Shown one piece after another: positions 25,901 to 37,900 of a DNA stretch of 64,000 nucleotides (positions are counted from its first letter, which is position 1; the number at the start of each line of letters is the position of its first letter). Below the pieces are notes generated by a model that was not told where the DNA came from, made no database searches, and saw only the letters and a list, made by a program, of their open reading frames with translations. A program made the translations under genes and the position numbers. Origin of the DNA: Pollenia angustigena (lineage: Eukaryota > Arthropoda > Insecta > Diptera > Polleniidae). Where the stretch lies: contig OV884060.1 of the NCBI GenBank assembly GCA_930367215.1, positions 211,733,253 through 211,797,252 of the forward strand, written 5' to 3'.

Positions 25901-28900
25901 ATATTGACTACATTTTTCCAAGAAATTTAAATATATTCAGTTCTGAAATGCTTTCTAAAAGATCCGCTAGAGCACGGAATTGAGAATGGCTATTAGTATA
26001 GTTTTCTTTATAGTTTGGAAATAACATTAATAACATCAGTATTATGCTAATCGGTTTTCCGGAAACAATATTTTCAGGAGTGAAGTTGATTGTCACTTTT
26101 TAGGTTTTATGTTCAAAACAAAATTTAGTTCTTAATGTTTCGAAAATTGTCGAATAAAACGATTTCGCAGTTTCTTTTACTTTATAAACCATTTCCTTAA
26201 CATTGCCTGTTTCTAAAAATATGGTTTTCATTTAAATTTTCCACCAACATATTATCCTATGTATCCCTTTTTATAAATTTTCTTGCCAGTTGTAAGAACA
26301 AATATCCCATTCTGGAAAGCAAAATATGAATCCTGGCGTCCACGCTTTGCATTTCAATTAACCTACAGGTAGGATGAACCTTCCTTTAACTTAAGAAGTA
26401 AAGTCGTAATAATGGCGGATATTTTACTGAACAAAGGTTTTTGCCGAACTGCGACACCGAAGCAGAACGTTCGGTCGGAAGCTTAAAATAAGTATAAAAA
26501 TGAATTATTTTGAAATATCAAATTTTTGTGTATATAATTACTTTTTGCATTAATTTTCAATTTTTAAATATTATAAAGAAAATAAAAAATATAAGTATCC
26601 TTGCGTTTCCTTCAACCATATACAAACAACTAAAATCAATTTATTATAATAACCTTCAAATAAACGTTTTAAGTAATTTAATTATCAAAAAAAAAAAAAA
26701 TCATTATTTAACCACCCACTTCAATTATTTCTATAATACAAAAAATGTACAGCTTTCTGTTTTGTTTTATAAATTTTTAGTAATTTAGCTGAAATTTTAT
26801 AGTCTATTGAAAACATAAAATATAGTGAAAAGGGAAGGAAGAAATGGTTGCAGGCAAGTCAATAATTTATGGGTTTTTTAGTTCTTTCATTCCATAAATC
26901 ACTAAAATTCAAATGCATTTTTTATTAAAAATTTTTATTTATTTTCTTTTCTGTGGTTTTTTCTCCATTTGTTTTACCATTGAACTTGACTTGTTTGTGT
27001 CCTAAGAATGGAAAAGACCTTCGAAGCTTTAACGAATTACAATAAAAAAGAACTTTACGTATTTGCAATAGTCCTTGACTATAAACTTCAGGTGTTTGCA
27101 AAGTGTGTTTGAAAAAGAGGCAAAGAAAAACTAAGAATGTAAAAAAATCAAAATATAATTGCATAATAATGAACTGTTTTATATTAAACGACGACAATAA
27201 AGAAAAACGCATATTAGACATTTGTTGATATTAAATATGCTCTAGTTTTGCTTAATAAATGGTTTCTTTTTTTTTAATTACATGCAAATAATTTGTATTT
27301 GTTTCCTTTTAATGATTAGCATAAGTATGTAAGTAAAACAAAACAAAATTTAATATTTGTAAATAAAAAGGTTTGGTCATATCTTAATTTACTTAGGTTT
27401 TGATGGGATAACAATAGAAAAGCTAAAGGCCCAACCAGAATATGCATAAACAAACTTATGCTACTGTCAAATGTAAAAGAAAAAGCCTCTCAAATACATT
27501 TAAAAAAACAAAAACAATATAAAAAACATTTGATTCCGTACGGAATGTGCGATTAGTTTCGCACTTTGCTCAAGCAAATTACAGTTTCATAAAATTTAAC
27601 AAAAAGTTCCCTTAAGTTCAACATGGTTTTACACATATGATTTACATGTATTCGCTCAGATGCTTAAGCCACGTTATTCATATTCTGGTTAGGCCTTAAT
27701 CATGAAGCCTAAAATATGGCATCGAAATGTGTTAAAAAAAAAATAACCCATTGTGCAGCAATTAATGTTTTACTTTTTGTTTGCTTCATTTATTATAACT
27801 AGTGTCCGCCTAATGGTCAAAATTCGACCATAAATTTGTATGTTAATATGAAGAAAGCAAAATTCATCTAAGTATATATGAATTTATTTGTTTCGAGCAT
27901 TTATTTTTTCCTTCGAAGTGGATCGATTTGGCGAGGGACCAACCTCCGGTTCATGTTTTATCTTCTACGTGAGTTTATTTAATTTTGTAAGTTCAATATA
28001 AAAATTCCAATTGAAAAACAAAAAAGTATCAAAAAGTCTCCTTTATATATTGTCATCCACTCAGGACGTTGCACGTTTAATTTTATGTTTCTATTATTTA
28101 TTCGAATATTATATATTTCGAATATTAACGAAAATTAAAAATGTTCCAGATGAAAAACAAAAATTACCAACATTTTTTATCTTATAGGTTATCATTCACT
28201 CAGGACCCTTCACCTATAATATTATGTCTCTTAGTTCAATATTATAGAAAATTTAAAAATTTTCACATGAAGCACAGAAAAGTAAAAAAAAGAAATTTAG
28301 TTTCCCGTATTTCCCCTTTTTTCTCCCCATAGAGGTTCGGTTGACCAACAAAGGAAGAAAGCGCTCTTAACTGTTTTGCCTGGTCCGATTTATACATAAG
28401 ATTTATATAGTCGAAATATTCGAAAACCGGTTTCTGAAGAATGTAGAATAATCGATCACACTAATTTTTTATTATTTGATAATTGAAAAAAAATGTATTC
28501 GTGTTTTTTGCATTTGTGTTAGTAGCAATTTTGAACGCTTATAACTCTGAAATGATTGAACAGATTTTAATAAAATGTATATTGTGCACTTCGGTGAGTA
28601 AATTCCTTTCAAATGGTGTATATTTTGTTTAAATCGGTTGAAATACAGATGAGGAAAGTGTTCTTAACTGTTTTGCCTTAGCCGATTTATATATAGAAGA
28701 TTTTCAAATGAATTATATTTATTTATCCATATCGAGCACCTATGTTAAAAAAATGCCAACTAAAACAATCCAAACTTTTCAGGAGAGATTATAAATTAGT
28801 TATTTCCCTCATTATTGTAAAAGAAAAATAATGTAACGGGTTGCCCATATTCGACGGACCCATCTGGCAACGCCATAACTTTTGACAGAGATGTCAGATC

Positions 28901-31900
28901 GCTTAATGACATACCGCGTTTGAAGCGTCAGTCCAAGCAGATTTTTACCATGCAACAATACACGCGACGCGAGCGCTCTGAAATAGTTGAAATTTACATT
29001 CAACAGAACAAGTCAATTGTGAAAACTCAACGTGCTTTTAAAATATTAAAAAATGTGAGAAGTGCGCCTTCTAAGAACACCATTAAGCGTTTATACGAAA
29101 AATTTTCGACTGGTGAGGCTCTTTCTAAGGTCTTTCATAAGACGATTTGGTTTTACTAATTTTTAAATTAAGCAAATGATTTCATATTTTGCCCTTTTTG
29201 CGTATTTTTTTAGATCAAAAAACTGCATATGGCTATTTCCACAGAAATGTCAGCCACGTTTGAAAAAATAGAAGCTGAAAACCCGTTTCTTTTTTAATGT
29301 TTTATAAGAGAACAACACTTTAAATTTATTAAAACACACTCGTGACCACAAAACATCATAAATTGATTTTTTTTTTCTGAGTCGGTGGTCGCAAGTGTTT
29401 CAAACTTTTTACGTTAATAAAGTTTAATGATCCTAATTTATGGAAACATTAAATTGGACCATATCATACACGGTTATATTTGTATAGTACTTTAAACTTC
29501 GTTACGTCCGTCACCTGACATAAATGATCGTAAGTAAAGAATTTTGCATGGTGGTTGTTTTTTTAATTACATATATGGCTATTTCCAAAAAAACGTCAAC
29601 CACAAAAAATGGAAAAAAAAATTTTTCTTTTCAAGATTTATTTAGAGAATTGCTTATATTTTTTTAATATATGCGTATAAATTAATTGATTCCAAAAAAA
29701 AGATAAATGGTAAACGAAGTACTACAACTTTTAGCACATACTTGTTTTTATTAGAAAATATGCATTTGGAACAACAATACTCTAATCTAAGGCATATTTA
29801 TGATCTGAAAAACATTTTTTATTAAGTTTCTTATACAAAGGATTATAAATAGCAAGATAAAAAAATTTTAAATCATGGTGGAAAAATTGTCCCGTTTACA
29901 ATGTCCCGTTTACAATTTCTTTAACAATTTATTTAAAAAAATGTAATTCATATTTTATTTTGAAATCGAAACCATTTTTTAGGGCACATTAGTACGCAAC
30001 ATTTTAAAATTAATCCTAATAAAATATTGTGTCAGGTTTCGCAGAAATCACTGTTTAAACGGTTACCCCTTAAAACCCACTTCCGTTTTTTGCCCCGCTT
30101 ACAATCACTGGTTTTTTGCAATTATCTCGGAAGCCACGACAGTAAGCGAAAAATTTCATTTGCGGAAATTAAAGAGCTAATTGAGAGTTAAAAGAATCAT
30201 TAATTTAAAAAATGAAAATCAGGTTGTTTTTTACAGTTTTGTCAATATAAACGTGTGCGAATGTCCCGTTTACAATCTTGGAAGTGCCCATATATATATA
30301 TATGCTCAATTTGTAGACATTAATGGTGTTACTTCTGAAACTTATAATGTAAATTTTGGGGTGCCACAGGGCTCGGTTATTGGTCCGCTTTTATTTGTAT
30401 TATATTTAAACAACCTAACGCTAACTATTGGAAATTCATGTATATGTAAACCATTTATCTTTGCTGATGATATTCAGATTCTTTTAAGCAAGGAAAAACA
30501 ATATTTGGATGTGTTGGAAACAGTAACAAACTACTGCTTGGAAAATGTATCTACGTGGATGACAGAGAATAATTTTACTATAAGTCTTGCTTAGACAAAA
30601 TATATGGTCTTTGTCAGTCCTCTAGGTCATGTTTTTGACATTCGTGTGAAAGATGTGAGGATACAGTGTGTGGATCATCTAAAATGTTTAGGGGTTGTCA
30701 TTGATGACAAACTAGACTTTGGAGGTCACATTAATGCTCTAACTTGCAAAATTATTTATACACTGAGACGTTTATATAACTCGAATATTTATTTACCATT
30801 TCATATTAAAAGAAAGATTGCTTTTTCGCTATTAATGACGCAAGTGGGTTACTGCTTGGAGGTTACATCAGCATTAATTTCAACACACTTCAAAAGATTA
30901 GAGAGAATCGTTAACATGATTGTTCGTTTTGTTTTTAATGTCAGAATCAGGGAACATATAACACCTTATGTTATAAGGTTTTTGGGCTGTACGTTTAAAC
31001 ATTTTGTTAAATATAGACTTCTTTTATTTTTTTATAAAATAATTTTAAATGGATATCCAAAAAACTTGCGAGCTATGTTCAATTTTTCTAGATCTACTAG
31101 GCACGTTCAAATTCTAATTCCACAAATATCGTAGTCAATATTTGAACGATCGTTTATGGCTAGGGTAGCCAGAATATGGAATGATTTGCCACCAAATCTT
31201 AGAATATTTAACAATTCAGTAAATATATTTAAAAAGAGGCTTTATTCTTATGTTTGTGAGACATCCTAATGCATTATGTAGATAAAAAGTCCCATACTTC
31301 TGTGCCTTTTGAATATTTTTACTTTAAGAACATATTTGTCACTTACATGGACTACTTCAAAGCATTTAAAACTTATTTAAATTGGCTGGGGGGCCTAAAT
31401 GCATAATTTTTTTTTCTTGATTACTAAAATTTACATATCTACTATACATAGTTTTAAGTCATTTTTATATACTATATATTATGTATTTATAAATGTATAT
31501 GAACATGTATGTATGTTTATATGAACAAAGCATACATATGTGTATGTATATGTAACATATTTTTCCTTTTATGTACATATCTTGAAATGAAAGCTCTGTA
31601 ATAATGTTTTTTTTGGCCAAATTAGGCTTTTATTATTACTGTTAATAAATAAATAAATAAATAAATAAATATATTTTACGTAGATGGAAGGATGACGTGC
31701 CAAATTTACTGGAATACAAAAAAACCATTACTTTTCGTGTAATGAAGAATTTAACATTAAAATAGCATTAACTGCATATTCCCCAAAAAGTTATATTTAA
31801 ATCAAAAAATCATCTAACCTAGGAATGGGCAAAAAATATCGATATATCAAAATATCGATATTTAAAAAAAAATAATCGATATATATCGCCGATATTTAAA

Positions 31901-34900
31901 ATACCGATATATCGATGTATAGATATAGAAATACGACTATCGAATTCGATATTTTTAAAGTCAGTTTTCATTGAGCCAATTTAGACTAGACTAATTTTTA
32001 GTCGGATTAACGTTTGTTCTTTCCAAACTACACTGGATTAATTATTCTGGCATAAAATTGTATACGTACACGCAGCTTTGTATGTGTTAGTATTTTTTTT
32101 TTTTTTTGTTTATTTTTAATTTTTAATTCCATTATTAATTTTAAAGTTTGTTGGCGTGACCAACCACCCTCTGTTTTTACATTCATGTTTACACGACGGC
32201 GAACAACTAACGATTAAAATCGCTCTGCAAAAAAGAAAACACTGAACCTGTTTTTTTTATAAGTGTGTATGTATTGGTTTTGTTCTGCTAATGCGGGGTT
32301 GAAGCTGGATTAAAAATTATGCCAACCAAAAACGACTCTCTTCACCTCTTTCGCCTACAAACTGTCGTTTTCTGCCAGAACAATTAGTCTAGTCTAAATT
32401 GGCTCATTTAAAACTCAAAATTTTAGCCGTTTTTCAAACAATATGTATTTAAAAATTGGCATCACTGCAAGCATCATATGTTTTTTTAAACTAATATGAA
32501 GATCTATAACTCCCCGTCTACAACTGACATGATTTGCTGTTATAACATGGTTAAAGAAGCGTGTTAAAACATTTGCATTAACAAACGTGTTCTAACATGA
32601 GAAAACCTCTAACATGATGAGTCTATACTTAACACTAACGGCGCTGCGAAATATGGCCCCCAAAAAAATAAATGAAAATTTACCCCAAGTTTGGGGCTAT
32701 TTTTCATGATGCAATCTGGCCCCATTTATTAATGAAAAATTACCCCAAAAAAATGAAAAATAACCCTAAAAATAAAATGAAATATGACCCTAAATTTGGG
32801 GTTATTCTTCATTATGAAAAATCACCTCAAAATTTATAATGAATTTTAACCCCAAAAAGAACACAAAGAAAGTTACATTAAACATTTTCGGTGGAGTTCA
32901 TATGCCTAAAACTAAAAATCACAAATTTAGAATCCCGATTTCAAAATCCGGATAATTATACAGTTTTGGTTTTATAAATCGTACGATTGGTAGCATGGTT
33001 GGGATTTCGGCCTTGCGCAAGGATTTTTTTCTCTATGGTATAACGAAAACTGGCTTTGCTTACTAAAGCTTCACGTTATAGACGGCCTGCGGCCTGGCGC
33101 AAGGATTTTCTTTTCTATGGTATAACGAATACTGGCTTCGCTAACTAAAGCTTCTCTATATAGACGGCCTTCGGCCGGGTGTAAGGATTTTCTTCTCTTT
33201 GGTATAACGAACACTGGCTTCGCTCACTAAAGCTTCACTGCATAGCCGGCCTTCGGCCGGGCGCAAGGATTTTATTTTCTATGGTATAACGAGCTCTGGC
33301 TTCGCTCAGTAAAGTTTCTCTTAATAGCCGGCTTTCGGCCGGGCTCAATGATTTTTTCCTCTATGGTATAACTAACCGGCTTCGCTAACTAAAGCATCTC
33401 TGCATAACCGGCAAGGATTTTCTCTACTTTGGTATAAGAATTCGGGTTTTTTATACTATCCCTAGAAACTTTTACATAGAATTTTATAAAATTTATGTTG
33501 GGGGTGATTTTTTATTTCTTAAAATTTTCATTTTTTATTAGTAGACGAAAAATATCCCCAAAGTAAAAATTGTGATTTTATTTAGGGCCATGTTTTATTC
33601 CTTGATATTGGGGTCATTTTTCATTCCACCTAAATTGCCAAAACACCCTAACGAAAAAAAAAAAATAACCCAAAAAAAAAAAACAAAAAAATTGCGCCAA
33701 AATTGCGTGTTGTTCTGTCTCATGTAAAATTTTTGGGGCCATATTTCCTGGAGTCATTTTGCGCACCGCCAACACTAACATCATATTAGTGTTAATGTTT
33801 AGCATTTCATGTCAGTTGTAGACTTGAAGAAGAATCAAGAAAGAAGCGGGGTTTTCACCTTGCAGATTTCGAATTAAAACAGTAAAGTCAAACGAACTTG
33901 AAAAGATTTATTTTATTCGGTTTTAGAACAATATATCGCCCCCTCAATATAACAATAGCGTATAATTTTTTTGGGGTTTTGAGAAAATCGTGTTTAAAGT
34001 TTTTGTCAAATCGGATGTCTATTAAAACCTCAATGTCGCGGTAAATAAAAATTCTTCATATTGGATTTTTCGACGAATACATAATATCGTTTCTTGTCTT
34101 TAAATTGACCAATTTTTTTTATTCTACTCATCCTTTAAGACCATAATTATGTCATTCAAGGCTATTTTATTTTTTAAGGAATTCGTATGATGAATCTGAT
34201 ACACTATTTTATTTTGTATGGTAAACGCTGTTTTATTCAATAATTTTACGGCATTTTTATTAAAATATTTGATCTCAACAATATAATTTTGTAACATTAT
34301 AAAACAGTGATTAATTCATAATTTTGTTGATTCAGTGGCACATATTCATTACTAGGGATGCGATTTGCATGCAAATGCATGTTTTTTGTCGATAGTCTAA
34401 GATCGATGTCGACGAATTATCTTTCCGAATCATTAAATTTGCGTTAAAATGGCATCGATTTGTTTTTGCATATTATGCATATTTCGGTGAAAATGCATAT
34501 TTTTGCATATTTCGGGGTTTAATGCATATTTGTGCATATTTAAACATATTTGAGTGACATATTTTTTAAATTTCCATATTAGAAAAAAATGTTCTTCAAA
34601 AAATTTCAAAATTGTATAAAAAATAAATTAATTTTCTTGAAGCTCTGCTTAAAATACAAGATTTATACAAAAGATCCCTAAAATTTCAACCGATGCAACA
34701 CCTTACGCACCTGCCAATTGGTCTAAAACAATTTATCCAAAACTGTTACATGTTACTTGCTAGGCACATGGGTTACATCAAGTTGCAGAGGAAATAAGAA
34801 GCCAATTCGATAATATTGATTTATTGACTTCTTACGGGAAGCAATGTGGAAGGAAAAATAGCCCAACAAATAAAAAAAAAAATCCAAAACGTTTTGCAAA

Positions 34901-37900
34901 AAAATATGGGATTTCAAACAATAAAACATATTTCAACTATTTTTGATCTAGAATTAAATGTAGAATCTGAATAAGAAAATCAATATTATAATAAAATGGC
35001 ACCCTTCAAGTATGCTTTAACTTTGGTTGACGTTGAGAGATCATCTTCCATGTACAAAAGCTTTACTTTTGATATATAAAAAAGTATTTATTAGATTATG
35101 CAAACAAAAATTTAAATTATGTAGTTATTTAAATTAAATTTTACAAATATTCAGCCCTATTATTAATAAAAATTCCCCGGGAGTTTTCTCCCTTCTCCCA
35201 TTTTTCCTATGTAAATTCTATTGCAAAAATGCGAGAAGGGAGAAAACTCCCGGGGAATTTTTATTCATAATTGTGCTGATTATATCTATAAATAATAATA
35301 TAATGAAAACAAAATGTTTAAGTTTTTAGTGCATATTTTTTATTTTTTTATTGCATATTTTGGAGTATTGAGTGCATATTTAATGCGCATATTTGCGATT
35401 TTTTAGTGCATGAAAATCTCATCCCTATTCATTACTTTCCAATTTGGGTTATTATAAACAAAAAATTATGACAAATTAAGGTCTACATTGCGTAAATCAA
35501 AAATAACTAGAAGTTCATTCGTCTTCTCTCTCTTCCTCTGCTACATCTGGCTCATCTTAAAAATTTCGTTTCTTTTCACCTCGTAAGTTAATGAAAAATG
35601 ACTGCGAGCCACGAGGAATTACATTCTTCTTGCACAAATTTTGGAGATCATGCAGCTTTCGATGGTCGGAATGAAACTATTTCTCAAACAATAGTGTATA
35701 TTATTATAAGCTATTTTATGAGTTAAAGTTTTCATAAATTGTATTTTTTTCTACAGGCTAAAATGGGGTATAATGCGTTTACACTATTATTCTTTTAACA
35801 ATTTTGGAGTGGCAATTTTAAGTAAAATAACGCATATGAGATTGCACACTTTTGAAGGAAAATTTTGAACAAGAAATTATACACTATTTTTTCCAACGAC
35901 ATTTTGACCCACTTTTTGGAAGTAGAATTTGACGAAATTTCGTCCAGACATAAAATCAATGATGGAGATTCTAAATATGCAATAAAAAAATAATAGCGTA
36001 TGAGCACATACTCTATTGTTATATTAAGGGGACGATATGTGCCTATATATATTTGGAATAATTATAAGATTTGTGCATATGGGCATTTCCGTCAAAAGGT
36101 CCACCGTGACCGAAAATTTAAAAGTTATTAAAAGCTGATTATTTTACGATATTGTTATAGAGAAATGTTCAGATTTTACTAATTTTATAAATTCACCCAT
36201 AAATTTGTTCACGTAGATGAACAATCAGACTGCGAAGTTGTGCAAACGTAATTTCTTATTTGTGAGAATGTTTTATTGTATGTTTTCTTTAATATTTATC
36301 TTTCTTAAAAGAGGTGATATTTGAAAAAAATTATTCCAAAAAAATTTTCTTACATGGTCTGTAATCTAAGGAAGAGTTCAAAGAGAAATATGTTAGTCGG
36401 ATTAACGGTAAATTTTTATTTTATTTTGATCATTATTCAGTTTTATAATTATGGAAAAAATTTCACGTTCGAAATGTCACGTATCGACCCAGATTTTGGC
36501 TTAAAAAAAAGAAAATACAGAAGATTTTGGAATCAAACCAAGACATTTTAATGTTACATTGCTACGTAAAATTCTCAAAGTTGTTTTACTAAAAAATTGG
36601 GCCAGGTTTCGCTGAATTATGCCTTTTTGTACATGGCCACAAAAACTACTTCTGTTTTTTTCGCGTTCGAACCGCTACTTCTTTTGCCATTATCTTTGAC
36701 CTAGAATCGCGCCCTCCATAAACTTAAGCATAGATAACAGTGCTTCCTTAGTGCTATAATTTACGGGTTAATAGAACGTAAAAATATTTTTTGCTTAAAA
36801 TGTTATTGCATTTTTGATGCGTACGACTGTCACGTTCAACACTTTGGAATTACCCATATATGTATATATATTACATTTTTTTAATTTGGTAATAGTTCCA
36901 GCAAAATACGTTCGATATATCGATATTTTTTAAATAATATATATCGATACTCTTAAAAAATATCGATTCGATTTATATCGATATATTTTTTCAATTTGCC
37001 CATCCCTAATCTAACCCCTATTCACAAAGAAGACAGCAGGACAATTTAAAAAAATTTGTATAAAAAGAGCTCAATTTTAGTATTTTTTTTACACAAAATT
37101 TTGTTATCTTCTTTTTTAATTAAGCCCCTATTTTTTATAATTCATACATCTAAAAATAATTGAATTCATTTAATTTACAAAATAAAATCAAATAAAATGT
37201 ATAACCTGTTTTCTTTCATGAACTAAAAAAAAACAAACTGTTGAAGCACAGCCGCGAATAACGTTTTAAGTTACAAAATAATAATTTTTCAGGAGAGCAA
37301 AAAAACGTTTTTTGACAAGCAGCATTATTTGTTTTAAAAATTATTTTTTCTATTATTAAAAATAATGATAATAAAAACTTTAATGCAAAAGGCTTTTAAA
37401 ACATTATTCCGCACTGCAAAACCATTTCGGTTTCATCATTTTGTTAGTAACTTGCAATGTTCTTCCACTGGCTGACACTTTGTACGCCATTTTAAAGGCG
37501 TTCAGGTGCATAGTTTTGGTTGATTTGATGTTTAAACTGTGAAAGAGAGTAAGGTCAACGATTATCAGAAAAAAAACAGTTTTTGCAAAATGTGGCGTTT
37601 ACAACGTTATTCGCGGCTGTGCTTCAATTGACTAAATTTTTTATTTGTTTAAATAAAATTAAAAAACCCGCTTTTTTTATTGATAATGTTCAAGGTTTTA
37701 GCGCATATTTTAAATTTTTTTAATGCATATTTTGGAGTTTTGAGTGCATATTATATGCGCATATTTTCAATTTTTTAGTGCATGAAAATCTCATCCCTAT
37801 ACATCTATATATAAGTATAAAAGAAAGTCGTGTTAGTTACACCACTTATAACTCAAGAACGGCAGAACAGATTTGGCTGAATTGGTAGGGAGGTAGCTTA

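Larger units (their letters stand above)
32516..33823. mobile_element. MITE with GTCTACAACTGACATGA ends, split by a foldback element
   Basis: The perfect 17-bp inverted ends GTCTACAACTGACATGA lie at 32516 and 33823. Removing the 1,131-bp insertion and one 9-bp duplication leaves about 168 bp, a normal MITE size. Confidence 0.75.
31820..37008. mobile_element. hAT element expanded to 5.2 kb by nested insertions, 8-bp TSD ATCTAACC
   Basis: Ends TAGGAATGGGC / inverse TAGGGATGGGC with TATCGATA-rich subterminal blocks. It is flanked by ATCTAACC at 31812-31819 and 37009-37016. At least five other elements lie inside: 31973-32405, 32516-33823 (itself hosting 32640-33770), 34353-35427 (hosting 35166-35268) and 36080-36856. 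No transposase was recognised. Confidence 0.85.

Noticed and set aside
33015..33440. Regular array that could suggest CRISPR
   Set aside because: 82-bp units are near-identical throughout with no unique spacers, inside a eukaryotic foldback element.
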